Of a DNA stretch of 18,027 nucleotides, positions 1-7,298 are shown one piece after another (the stretch's first letter is position 1; every line of letters begins with the position of its first letter). Location of the stretch: NCBI GenBank assembly GCA_023399095.1, contig JAEWQS010000089.1:1-18027 (forward strand). The letters run 5' to 3'. Below the pieces are notes generated by a model. That model ran no database searches and had not been told where the DNA came from. It saw only the letters and a program-made list of their open reading frames with translations. The stretch is from Bacillota bacterium (GTDB lineage: Bacteria > Bacillota > Clostridia > Christensenellales > SZUA-584). Both the position numbers and the translations under genes were made by a program.

Positions 1-1890
1 CGCGACGGCGACAAGCTGTTTATCCCCACCGACCAGATCGACCGGATACAAAAGTATATGGGCGGCGACAATGAGCGGCTTTCCAAACTGGGCGGGCGCG
101 AATGGGGCCAAGCCAAGGCGCGTGTCAAAAAAGCCGTCAAGGAACTCGCGGAAGACCTTGTATCCATATACAGCGAACGGCTGCACAATAAAGGATACAA
201 GTACGGGGAGGACACACTTTGGCAGCATCAGTTTGAAGACAGTTTCCCGTATGACGAGACGGAGGGCCAGCTGCAAAGCATCGAAGAGATCAAAAAGGAT
301 ATGCAGCAGGAAAAGGTGATGGATCGTCTGCTGCTGGGCGACGTGGGCTACGGCAAAACAGAGGTGGCAATGCGCGCTTGCTTCAAGGCCGTGATGGAAG
401 GGCGGCAATGCGCCGTGCTCGTGCCCACCACGCTGCTCGCGCGCCAGCATTATTATTCTTTTCGCGAACGCTTCAAGGAATTCGCGGTCACGATCGAATC
501 GGTCTCAAGGTATGTGTCCGCAGCCGACCAGACGCGCATACTCAAAGGCCTAAAGGCGGGTACGGTGGATATCGTGATCGGCACACACCGGCTGTTATCG
601 CCCGATATCAAGTTCAAGGAATTGGGGCTGCTCGTGATTGATGAGGAACAGCGCTTCGGCGTATCGCATAAGGAGCGCATTAAGGATATTAAGCGCAGTG
701 TGGACGTGCTGACGCTTTCGGCCACACCCATTCCGCGTACGCTCCAGATGGCGCTTACAAGCATCCGCGACATGAGTGTGCTCGATACACCGCCCGAGGA
801 ACGCAAGGCCCCCGAAAGCTACGTCATGGAATACTCAGGCCAGCTGCTGCGGGACGCCGTTACCCGGGAAATGGACCGCGGCGGCCAGGTATATTTCGTC
901 TGCCGCCAGATCGGGCTTATGGATCATCTTGCTTCCGACTTGCACAAAAATGTGCCCGAAGCGCGCGTGGCTATCGCGCATGGGCGCATGGGCGAAACAG
1001 CGATGGAAGATGTAATGGTGGACTTCTTGAACGGTATGTATGACGTGCTGCTTTGCACCACCATCATCGAATCGGGCATCGACATTCCCAATGTCAATAC
1101 GGTGATCGTTTACGAGGCGGACAAATTTGGATTGGCACAGCTTTATCAAATAAAAGGGCGCGTGGGACGCGCCGCGAAAACCTCTTTCGCGTATTTGACA
1201 TATCTGCCCGGAACCCGCATGACGCCGGACGCCGAAAAGCGGCTCGCAACCATCGCAGAGTTCACCGAGCTGGGTGCGGGCTTCAAAATCGCCATGCGTG
1301 ATCTTGAAATCAGGGGCGCGGGCAATCTGTTGGGCGCGGAGCAGTCCGGACAGATGGCTGCCGTGGGTTACGATATGTACTGCCGGCTTATGCGCGAGGC
1401 GGTGGCCGAGATCAGGGGCGAGCGTATAGAGCGCCCCGCCGATACATCCGTGGAAATCGGGCTTAGCGCGCATGTTCCTGCCTCTTATATTGACGACGAG
1501 ATTCAGCGCATCGAAATATACAAAAAAATCGCGGCGATTGAAGGCACGCGCAGTGCCAAGCAGCTTAAGGAGGAGATTATCGATCGTTACGGCAAGATGC
1601 CCAAATCGGTACAAAATCTCATACTGATTTCACTGATCAAGCGATTTGCGGCACGCGCAGGGCTCATCTCGGTCACTCGCAACGCGGGCGCATTCACGCT
1701 CAAGTATCCCGAAGAATGCAACATCGATTCGAACAGGCTGCTTCACGTCCTGCAAAAACACAGAAATTCAAGGCTGCGGGATGCCTCGCCGCCTTACATC
1801 ACGTTCAAAGCGCCCAAAGCCGCCATTGAAGCGCTTCTGCAATTCTTGAACGATATCCGCCACTGCTGCACGGCAAAAGCGGAGGAATAG
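1..1890 (+). CDS. mfd: Transcription-repair coupling factor Mfd, C-terminal part (5' truncated by window edge)
   Basis: Mfd is a DNA translocase that removes RNA polymerase stalled at lesions and recruits UvrA for nucleotide excision repair. The frame is open from base 1, so 629 residues of a protein usually about 1,150-1,200 long are present. The window opens in the RNA-polymerase-interacting (CarD-like) domain, recognisable from FIPTDQIDRIQKY. The RecG-like motor follows: Walker A GDVGYGKT (bases 337-360), motif II DEEQ (640-651), the SATPIPRTL motif, and helicase motif VI near GRVGR. The TRG translocation motif GAGNLLGAEQSG is at 1315-1350, followed by the C-terminal TRCF domain. All motifs are intact. 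The stop codon is only 5 bp from the convergent tetR stop, so there is no room for a separate terminator between them. Confidence 0.97.
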   Translation, partial: RDGDKLFIPTDQIDRIQKYMGGDNERLSKLGGREWGQAKARVKKAVKELAEDLVSIYSERLHNKGYKYGEDTLWQHQFEDSFPYDETEGQLQSIEEIKKDMQQEKVMDRLLLGDVGYGKTEVAMRACFKAVMEGRQCAVLVPTTLLARQHYYSFRERFKEFAVTIESVSRYVSAADQTRILKGLKAGTVDIVIGTHRLLSPDIKFKELGLLVIDEEQRFGVSHKERIKDIKRSVDVLTLSATPIPRTLQMALTSIRDMSVLDTPPEERKAPESYVMEYSGQLLRDAVTREMDRGGQVYFVCRQIGLMDHLASDLHKNVPEARVAIAHGRMGETAMEDVMVDFLNGMYDVLLCTTIIESGIDIPNVNTVIVYEADKFGLAQLYQIKGRVGRAAKTSFAYLTYLPGTRMTPDAEKRLATIAEFTELGAGFKIAMRDLEIRGAGNLLGAEQSGQMAAVGYDMYCRLMREAVAEIRGERIERPADTSVEIGLSAHVPASYIDDEIQRIEIYKKIAAIEGTRSAKQLKEEIIDRYGKMPKSVQNLILISLIKRFAARAGLISVTRNAGAFTLKYPEECNIDSNRLLHVLQKHRNSRLRDASPPYITFKAPKAAIEALLQFLNDIRHCCTAKAEE

Positions 1891-1895
1891 ACAGT

Positions 1896-2489
1896 TTATA
1901 AAAACCTCTCGCTCTGAATCACCCTCTCTACAAGTGCCATGTAACCGTCCTGCTTGGGTATCTCGTTGTTCACTAATAGCACGGCAATGCCGTGCACTAA
2001 GCCCCAGCAATAAACGACAAGTTCGTCTTCGCTCCGCTCATCCCCGGGGTAAGCCGCCTTATAATTCTTGACCGCTCTCTCAAGCGCCGAATACGGGTGC
2101 TCATAACCCGAGTGGCATTCATTCTTAACCGCCTCACGCATCCATACCTGCGCATTGCCGAAGAATAGCAGCCGCATGTATTCGGGATTTTCCGTGAAGA
2201 ATCGGATATAATAAACCCCCATATTCTTAAGCTGTTGTTTGGGATCACCGTCTTCATTAAACGCTTTTTCAAGGCTTTGGTCAAATTCCTGCAAGGCGGT
2301 CACAGCAATCGCTTGGATCAGCTCATTCTTATCCTTAAAATGGCGATACGGCGCTGTCTGGCTCACATTGCAGGCCTTGGCCACCTTGCGCATGGAAAAG
2401 CCATCAAAGCCATCCTCGTCCAGTATTTTGAGCCCCTTTTTGATGAGCTCTGTCTTTAAATCACCATGGTGATAACTTTCTTTGGTCAT
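1896..2489 (-). CDS. TetR-family transcriptional repressor with WHG-type C-terminal domain
   Basis: The protein has 197 residues, a normal length for TetR. The N-terminus carries the YHHGDL motif followed by a helix-turn-helix at about residues 31-52 (FSMRKVAKACNVSQTAPYRHF). The ligand-binding half contains W162, H166 and G167 in CWGLVHG, the signature of the WHG subgroup. The ATG start is supported by an AAAGGAG site at 2498-2504. It is divergent from two flavodoxin-like oxidoreductase genes. The shared region carries two copies of a 19-bp palindrome over both sets of promoter elements. By inference the protein represses itself and the oxidoreductases until an inducer binds; the inducer is unknown. 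Family call is firm, regulon is inferred. Confidence 0.92.
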   Translation of the reverse strand: MTKESYHHGDLKTELIKKGLKILDEDGFDGFSMRKVAKACNVSQTAPYRHFKDKNELIQAIAVTALQEFDQSLEKAFNEDGDPKQQLKNMGVYYIRFFTENPEYMRLLFFGNAQVWMREAVKNECHSGYEHPYSALERAVKNYKAAYPGDERSEDELVVYCWGLVHGIAVLLVNNEIPKQDGYMALVERVIQSERFL

Positions 2490-2532
2490 GCCCGTCTCCT
2501 TTAGCCGCTGATTCTATATTCTTTTTACATTA

Positions 2533-2561
2533 ATTATAACATAATATGTTGACATAGTAAA
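2533..2561 (-). promoter_or_regulatory. Promoter of the TetR gene
   Basis: On the minus strand, TTTACT (2556-2561) is separated by 17 bp from a perfect TATAAT (2533-2538), about 45 bp before the tetR start codon. The -35 box lies inside the left palindrome (2546-2564), which supports autorepression. Confidence 0.65.
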
Positions 2562-2564
2562 CAT
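2546..2564. promoter_or_regulatory. Putative TetR operator, left copy
   Basis: ATGTTGAC-ATA-GTAAACAT has 8-bp arms with one mismatch around a 3-bp centre. It overlaps the -35 boxes of both divergent promoters. It matches the right copy at all but three of the 19 positions. The centre-to-centre distance is 33 bp, about three helical turns. Confidence 0.7.
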
Positions 2565-2577
2565 AAGCTGATATTGT
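2549..2577 (+). promoter_or_regulatory. Promoter of the flavodoxin-like oxidoreductase pair
   Basis: A perfect TTGACA (2549-2554) is followed after 17 bp by TATTGT (2572-2577), a 4/6 match to the -10 consensus. The expected transcription start falls at about 2584, inside the right palindrome. Both palindromes therefore touch essential positions of this promoter. Confidence 0.6.
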
Positions 2578-2578
2578 T

Positions 2579-2597
2579 ATGTTAACATCGTTAACAT
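2579..2597. promoter_or_regulatory. Putative TetR operator, right copy
   Basis: ATGTTAAC-ATC-GTTAACAT is a palindrome with perfect 8-bp arms and a 3-bp centre. It sits at the predicted transcription start of the oxidoreductase genes, directly upstream of their ribosome binding site (GAGGAG at 2602-2607). Confidence 0.75.
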
Positions 2598-2615
2598 TAT
2601 TGAGGAGTATGATAT

Positions 2616-3179
2616 ATGAAAGCTTATATCCTGTCCGACAAGGACTATGAGACAGACGCCTACGCACGTCTATTGTCTCAGTTAAAAGACTACCTGTCAT
2701 CAGAGCATTTCGTCATCGAAGAAAAGAAAATCGGCCGCGGGGATCTCGCGTTTTGCAGGGGCTGCTTTGGCTGCTGGGTGAAAAAGCCCGGCGAATGCGT
2801 GATAAGTGACGATATTGCAAATATCAACCGCGCTATCATGAATAGCGATGTAACCATTTACCTCTCCCCTGTTGTTTTCGGACAGTTCAGTGCCAATATG
2901 AAATCTGCGATTGACCGTTGTCTGCCCAATATGCTGCCCTTCTTCGAGGTGCGCAAAGACGGATCTACGATGCATCCGCGCCGGTATGAGAGCTACCCCC
3001 GGCAGATCATGATCGGATACGGCAGTCATTTGAGCGCCGAAGACGCACAGCTTTTTATCGATATTACGCAAAAACACAGAGCCAATATAACGGTACTCAT
3101 TGACGATGGCTCCGAAGATCAAATAGAAAAAGCGTTTAAGTCAGTTACGCTCAAGCCCGTCGTGGGAGGTACATTATGA
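2616..3179 (+). CDS. Flavodoxin-like NAD(P)H-dependent oxidoreductase with a four-cysteine cluster
   Basis: The protein has 187 residues and belongs to the FMN-reductase / flavodoxin-fold group. The sequence CRGCFGC (C47, C50, C53) followed by GECVISDD (C61) resembles the compact cysteine motif of iron-sulfur flavoproteins and related clostridial FMN oxidoreductases, which use it to bind a cluster or as redox-active thiols. It probably binds FMN and reduces quinones, nitro compounds or another electron acceptor; the substrate cannot be read from sequence. The ATG has a GAGGAG site 8 nt upstream. The stop codon overlaps the start of the next gene (ATGA), so the two are translationally coupled. 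Expression is probably controlled by the divergent TetR protein through the twin palindromes. Confidence 0.82.
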   Translation: MKAYILSDKDYETDAYARLLSQLKDYLSSEHFVIEEKKIGRGDLAFCRGCFGCWVKKPGECVISDDIANINRAIMNSDVTIYLSPVVFGQFSANMKSAIDRCLPNMLPFFEVRKDGSTMHPRRYESYPRQIMIGYGSHLSAEDAQLFIDITQKHRANITVLIDDGSEDQIEKAFKSVTLKPVVGGTL

Positions 3180-3841
3180 AAAAGATGACTATACTAAGCG
3201 CAAGCCCCAAAAAAGGCGAACCATCCGTCTCCGACTTACTCTCCAACATAGCAAAAGAGCGGTTCAGCGGCAAAGACATTCAAACGGATATCATCGATGT
3301 CCGCAAAACGCTGACGAGTCAAAACTGCCTGCCCGCGTATGAAGCTATGCGCGAAGCAGATGCTTTGCTTATTATCTTTCCGCTATACATTTTCTGCATG
3401 CCGGGCATGCTGACGCGGTTCTTAGAGGACTATGCGCAATTCATTGGCTCCCAAGGCAAGCCGCAAAAGGTTTATACCATCGTCAACTGCGGCTTTCCTG
3501 AGCCCGAAATCAACGAAGAAGCCATTCGAGTGATACAAAGCTTCAGCCGCCACGTTGGCGCCTGCTTCCGCTTTGGCGTGAGCTTTGGCGCCGGCGGCAT
3601 GATAATGGGCGCGAAAGAAGCGCCTTTCATGAAGAAGGCCATGGAAACGCTAAATGGCGCGCTTGGTCTCATGGTGGAAGATATCAGCAATGAACAGTTA
3701 TCGCCTCTGAAAAACATTTATATCCGTGTCGGCTTTCCGAGGAGCTTGTATTACTTTGGCGGTAACTTCGGATGGCGGCAAATGGCTAAGAAAAACGGGC
3801 TCAAAAAGCACGATCTCTACCGCAGGCCTTATCAAGCATAG
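3176..3841 (+). CDS. Flavodoxin-like NAD(P)H-dependent oxidoreductase lacking the cysteine cluster
   Basis: The protein has 221 residues. The N-terminal LSASPKKGEPSVSDLL segment (residues 7-22) fits the phosphate-binding loop of flavodoxin-fold reductases. FPLYIFCMPG (68-77) fits the second FMN loop, and NCGFPE (104-109) is typical of the group. Unlike its partner it has no C-x2-C-x2-C motif. The start overlaps the preceding stop by 4 bp, so the two products are made together and may act as partners or on successive steps. A strong terminator lies about 75 bp downstream. Fold assignment is good; the reaction is unknown. Confidence 0.8.
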   Translation: MKKMTILSASPKKGEPSVSDLLSNIAKERFSGKDIQTDIIDVRKTLTSQNCLPAYEAMREADALLIIFPLYIFCMPGMLTRFLEDYAQFIGSQGKPQKVYTIVNCGFPEPEINEEAIRVIQSFSRHVGACFRFGVSFGAGGMIMGAKEAPFMKKAMETLNGALGLMVEDISNEQLSPLKNIYIRVGFPRSLYYFGGNFGWRQMAKKNGLKKHDLYRRPYQA

Positions 3842-3914
3842 TCGTGATTGCGTATTATTACTGGAAACGGCGTTAGCGTCGGTCATTGACGGCACCGAAC
3901 AGTCAGCATAAGTC

Positions 3915-3950
3915 AAAAAGCAAGGGTATGAAAGGCATCCCTTGCTTTTT
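3915..3950 (+). terminator. Rho-independent terminator after the oxidoreductase pair
   Basis: The arms AAAAAGCAAGGG (3915-3926) and CCCTTGCTTTTT (3939-3950) pair perfectly over 12 bp around a 12-nt loop. The 3' arm supplies the T-run. The A-run on the left could make it work in the other direction, but no minus-strand gene ends close by on that side. Confidence 0.85.
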
Positions 3951-4030
3951 CTATCTCAGAATTATAAAAGATAACGATTGATTAAATTTACAAATCTATT
4001 TCTGCTGGTTAAAATATAAAAAGAGGTCTC

Positions 4031-4375
4031 TTATTCAGCTGCCGCAGATACCATCTTCGCGGAAACAAAAAGTATAATCACGCTTAGTGCAGTGGTGATG
4101 ATTGTCAAATCGAAAGAAAATGTCAGGAACAGGGTTAACCCCAAACCCAAAACTGCTGCGATACCCGCGCATACAAACATTGCCGCAGCTTTTCTCTGTC
4201 CGGTAATTGAAAAAATCGCCGCAATAATCGAAAATACTGCCGCAGATAGTACAAAAACTGCCAATAAAATGACAGCAACATTCCACTCTCCGGTGTTGGA
4301 AAACACCATCAGCATGCTGGGTATCAATAACCCAAGCGCCACCAACCCCATAATTAAACCCATACTCTTCTTCAT
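4031..4375 (-). CDS. Small integral membrane protein of unknown function
   Basis: The protein has 114 residues and is almost entirely hydrophobic. Four membrane helices can be drawn at about residues 5-25, 32-54, 62-85 and 88-110, with the charged stretch TGQRKAA between helices 2 and 3. The ATG has a strong AAAGGAG site 8 nt upstream, which together with the clean helix pattern supports a real gene. No catalytic or binding motif is visible and I do not recognise the family. It stands alone: the upstream 444 bp contain no convincing gene, and the downstream plus-strand unit ends in its own terminator. A 12-bp palindrome lies about 55 bp upstream of the start. Confidence 0.75.
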   Translation of the reverse strand: MKKSMGLIMGLVALGLLIPSMLMVFSNTGEWNVAVILLAVFVLSAAVFSIIAAIFSITGQRKAAAMFVCAGIAAVLGLGLTLFLTFSFDLTIITTALSVIILFVSAKMVSAAAE

Positions 4376-4429
4376 AAATGTCTCCTTTATTATTTAGTTA
4401 TCATTTATAAGCCAAATCTAAACAACCGT

Positions 4430-4441
4430 AACGAATTCGTT
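4430..4441. repeat. 12-bp perfect palindrome upstream of the small membrane protein gene
   Basis: AACGAATTCGTT reads the same on both strands and lies 55-66 bp before the start codon of the minus-strand membrane protein gene, where an operator could sit. No matching second copy was seen in the window, so function is uncertain. Confidence 0.3.
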
Positions 4442-4819
4442 TAGTTAGGCATTATGAAACCAAATATTATTTAAAAGCTCAATTGATAATCTGCTCATTT
4501 GGAAATGTTTTTGTATGTCTATTAATAATATCGATTAAGAAAAAGCATAACTTAATAGAAAATGCATAAAAAAACGGTTTTTCACGGTATTTTTTTCGAT
4601 TTAATCGCTGCAACATGTGTTTATTATACACAATCTTGCTATATAAATACATGTTACGTTTATGCCATCCAATAGATGACATAAGTAAACGGCATAACCC
4701 AAAGATAAAACAAAGTATTCTGTTTTAACAAGTAAAGTTTATGACTTCGTTGCCTTTTCCCTACGACGCCTTTTTATACAGTTCAAAGAAATGCAGGAAG
4801 TCTTGGCTCCCGTAAGTTT
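4442..4819. other. AT-rich gene-free stretch
   Basis: This is the rest of the 444-bp gap between the small membrane protein gene and the end of the class II aldolase gene. The base composition is clearly more AT-rich than the flanking genes. A 67-codon frame on the minus strand (4479-4682) has low-complexity composition and no ribosome binding site or recognisable domain. A short A/T-only hairpin (arms AAAACA at 4707-4712 and TGTTTT at 4721-4726) is present. No RNA gene or strong terminator is evident. Confidence 0.4.
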
Positions 4820-6106
4820 CTATTGCAATTGAAAAGCTTTATTGATGTCTTCAATCTCGTCATCGTGTATGTGCACGATCTCACCAAGGTTTCGCGCCGC
4901 GATGATGGATTTGGCGGTGAATTCGGCCACTTCCAGCCTGTCGAAAGCGTTTAGCAGGCTGCTTCCTGTCACAATCACGCAATCATTCTCGCAAATGAGC
5001 ACCGGCGTTTTGGATGAGAAAAGACCCGCCGCTTTTTTGGGCTGACGGTAGCTCACACCGAAAGGCACCTTCTCCGTCTCGCGCAGCAATATATAGCTCT
5101 CGGGTATCGTGCGCGAATCAAACACCGTGTCCGTTACCGCAAACGCCATGATGCTTGGCGGATGGGCAACCAGCACCGAGCCGATATCCGAATGGCGCTG
5201 ATAAATCTCCTGATGCAGCTGGACAGACCGGCTTGGCACCTTGCCCTTTTCCTTTTTGCCGTCCTTAATCAGCACCAGATCTTCTATCTCAAGATAGTTT
5301 CTGTCCAACCCATATGGCGTAATCAGAAATGAACCGTCACTGAGCCTTGCGGAATATGTTCCTTGCGTGCTGGTGAACAGACCCTGCCCGTAGGAACGGC
5401 GAATGAACTTGATCAAATCGCGTCGCATTGCGTTTTCTTCGCTGGAGTGCGCATTCGGTACAAACTCGACCATGTCTATATTCTTCTTCGTAGATATATC
5501 CATAAGATCGGGCGAAAGTGGCTTGAGCGCGCCCAATTTGAGTGCATTTATCTCCAGCAGCGCGCAGAACTCGAGCGTTTCAAACGCCATGAAAGCCTTA
5601 AAGATATCCTGAGCCCCGATCACCACGCCGTGGTTTTCAAGTATCACCACATCCGCGCCTTTTTCAAATTTGGCGGAGATATTCTTGCCCAACACTTCAC
5701 TGCCTGGAACCGCATACGGCGCGATGGATATCTCTCCGCATATCAGCTTGATGTTGGGGATTAAATTGACAGGTGGCATTTTGCGCACAATGCTAAACGA
5801 CACCAGCGCGGGCGAATGCGCGTGCAGCACAGCCTTGATATCGGTACGGCGGCGGTAGACGGACTGATGGAACGGGTATTCCACAGATGGGCGATGACGG
5901 CCGATGATGGTGCCATCCGGCTTTACCCGCATAATATCATCCCTTGTAAGCATGCCCTTGTCAATACCGCTCGGCGTAATCCAAAGATCGCCGTTCTCGT
6001 CCTTGATGGAAAGATTGCCGCCCGAGGTGGTGGTCATACCGCGGTAGTAAATGCGGTTCATCATCATCACCAGCTGATCAGCAGGATGGAGCAGTTCAAA
6101 TTGCAT
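4820..6106 (-). CDS. Tandem class II aldolase/adducin-domain protein with a degenerate second domain
   Basis: The protein has 428 residues, about twice the usual length, because two class II aldolase/adducin domains are fused (about 1-200 and 225-410). Such domains bind zinc and catalyse retro-aldol cleavage or epimerisation of sugar phosphates. Domain 1 keeps the expected residues: E76 in PSVEYPFH, H95 and H97 in VLHAHS, and H159 in ENHGV. Domain 2 aligns clearly, but the matching positions are Q296, V313, H315 and D375 (ENDCV), so it probably does not bind zinc normally. The start was set at the ATG preceded by ACAGGAGG; an in-frame TTG 18 bp upstream would put that ribosome site inside the gene. 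The substrate is unknown. Confidence 0.85.
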   Translation of the reverse strand: MQFELLHPADQLVMMMNRIYYRGMTTTSGGNLSIKDENGDLWITPSGIDKGMLTRDDIMRVKPDGTIIGRHRPSVEYPFHQSVYRRRTDIKAVLHAHSPALVSFSIVRKMPPVNLIPNIKLICGEISIAPYAVPGSEVLGKNISAKFEKGADVVILENHGVVIGAQDIFKAFMAFETLEFCALLEINALKLGALKPLSPDLMDISTKKNIDMVEFVPNAHSSEENAMRRDLIKFIRRSYGQGLFTSTQGTYSARLSDGSFLITPYGLDRNYLEIEDLVLIKDGKKEKGKVPSRSVQLHQEIYQRHSDIGSVLVAHPPSIMAFAVTDTVFDSRTIPESYILLRETEKVPFGVSYRQPKKAAGLFSSKTPVLICENDCVIVTGSSLLNAFDRLEVAEFTAKSIIAARNLGEIVHIHDDEIEDINKAFQLQ

Positions 6107-6147
6107 AAAGCCTCCTGTATTCAAAATCTAATATCTTTACCAGTGAC

Positions 6148-6156
6148 ATTCTATCA
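6148..6156 (-). promoter_or_regulatory. Extended -10 promoter element for the tandem aldolase gene
   Basis: On the minus strand TGATAGAAT is an extended -10 (TGn plus TAGAAT) about 40 bp before the start codon. A poor -35 (TTTGTA-like) lies upstream. It overlaps the palindrome TCTATC-ATA-GATAGA (6150-6164), which could be an operator. Confidence 0.45.
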
Positions 6157-6234
6157 TAGATAGACGTTTTTTGTACAAAACAAACAATTTAATATTTCAT
6201 TCTAACTTAAACTGTGATAATTTCTATCATAAAT
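6149..6234. repeat. Two direct copies of a 13-bp motif upstream of the tandem aldolase gene
   Basis: TTCTATCATAGATA-like sequence occurs at 6149-6161 and again, with one change, at 6222-6234. The first copy is part of a palindrome over the -10 element. Spacing between copies is 73 bp. This could be a pair of regulator sites, or chance in AT-rich DNA. Confidence 0.3.
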
Positions 6235-6310
6235 ATTTAGGGATGCGCTAACTAAATGAGGGACGCTGATTCGATAAGAGTATTTTGTCTTCTGCAAGAA
6301 GATAGAGTTT

Positions 6311-7192
6311 TCAATACCCAATATCCTTGGAAAAATGCTGATAGTCCTTGTCGCCCTTCCAGTCTCCGCCCCACGTCCAGCCGCGTGCGGTGAAGAGCTT
6401 ATAGCATAGGTCGTCGCGGTTGATCTTGCCTGCAAAATCCTTGGAACGGTCGGCGTATTCGGCGCCGTTTTCGGGCACGACGCGGTCTCCGTCTATATAC
6501 GGATTCAGTTTTGGGTTGATGTCTATCGCCGCGCCGTAGCTGTGGCGCGAGAGCGTTTTGGATCCCGTTACTTGGCGATAATTGAACGCGGACGTGTTGT
6601 TGGCCGCCATCGAGAAATTATCGTCGCCCGGTTCACCATAGTCGTCCACAAGCCGTACCGATTCAAGGGGGTACTTGGCCTTGTAAAGCTCATAGAATAT
6701 CTCCATCACCTCGTCTGCCAGCTTCCTGTGCACGATCAGTTCGCCTTCATTGACGCTGCCCTCAAAATTATAATACTTCATCTTAATATAACGAAGATCA
6801 TCATAACCGATCGCGATATCCTTGTCGTCTTCGGGGTAGCTCATACCCGTGATGCGCTGTTTGATTTCATCATTTAGCTTGATATAGTAAAACCCGTCAG
6901 CAATCGTTACCTTACCGTCGTCCTCACCGGGAGCCGCTGACGGCATGACCGTGGAATTTGCCGCGGATATGGCTTGCGTCGGCGCGGCTGTGGGCGCGAT
7001 ATCCGGCTCTGTCGTCTTTATCGGCGTGGGGGCAGGCGCCAAAGTCGCTGAGGGCGTCTGTGCTGCGCTTGGCTTCGCAGCCGCGCTCTGCATGGGCTTA
7101 GAAGGCGCGTCAGCCGCAGGCGAACAGCCCGGCATAGCAAGCACCAGCAATAATATTAGAATAACGGAAACGATAAGATAAACGGATTTCAA
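6311..7192 (-). CDS. M15-family D,D-/L,D-carboxypeptidase-like lipoprotein
   Basis: The protein has 293 residues. It has a hydrophobic signal segment (4-20) ending in MPGC, so C23 is probably lipid-modified and the protein is anchored outside the membrane. A low-complexity Pro/Ala/Thr linker (about 24-90) precedes the peptidase domain. The zinc site is visible: H217 and D224 in SRHSYGAAIDINP, and D283/H286 in DYQHF near the C-terminus, with WGGDWK between. This pattern matches the VanY/CwlK-like M15 group that cuts peptidoglycan stem peptides. The start is TTG with AGGGGG 5 nt upstream; no better in-frame start exists. It has its own promoter, so it is probably monocistronic. Family is firm; which bond it cuts is not. 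Confidence 0.88.
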   Translation of the reverse strand: MKSVYLIVSVILILLLVLAMPGCSPAADAPSKPMQSAAAKPSAAQTPSATLAPAPTPIKTTEPDIAPTAAPTQAISAANSTVMPSAAPGEDDGKVTIADGFYYIKLNDEIKQRITGMSYPEDDKDIAIGYDDLRYIKMKYYNFEGSVNEGELIVHRKLADEVMEIFYELYKAKYPLESVRLVDDYGEPGDDNFSMAANNTSAFNYRQVTGSKTLSRHSYGAAIDINPKLNPYIDGDRVVPENGAEYADRSKDFAGKINRDDLCYKLFTARGWTWGGDWKGDKDYQHFSKDIGY

Positions 7193-7227
7193 AAGAGCCC
7201 CCTATGAAATAAATATCCATTGCATTC

Positions 7228-7255
7228 ATTTTATCACAACACGCTGATACGACAA
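7228..7255 (-). promoter_or_regulatory. Promoter of the M15 peptidase gene
   Basis: On the minus strand TTGTCG (7250-7255) is followed after 16 bp by TAAAAT (7228-7233), with TGA directly before it forming an extended -10. It lies just past the acyl-CoA synthetase terminator, 36 bp before the TTG start codon. Confidence 0.55.
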
Positions 7256-7259
7256 ATGT

Positions 7260-7287
7260 AAAAAAAGACCGCAATATCACGGTCTTT
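7260..7287 (-). terminator. Rho-independent terminator after the acyl-CoA synthetase gene
   Basis: On the minus strand the stem AAAGACCG / CGGTCTTT (7280-7287 and 7264-7271, loop 8 nt) is followed by a further T-run, beginning 12 bp past the stop codon. Confidence 0.88.
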
Positions 7288-7298
7288 AATCAATTTTT

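Noticed and set aside
835..1614. 259-codon minus-strand frame inside mfd
   Set aside because: It lies wholly opposite conserved helicase motifs of mfd, has no ribosome binding site and shows no recognisable domain.
4479..4682. 67-codon minus-strand frame in the AT-rich gap
   Set aside because: Biased composition, no ribosome binding site and no domain; it fits chance in AT-rich DNA.
6288..6302. TCTTCT-GCA-AGAAGA hairpin after the M15 peptidase gene as a terminator
   Set aside because: The stem is only 6 bp, AT-rich, with a 3-nt loop and no T-run on the minus strand.
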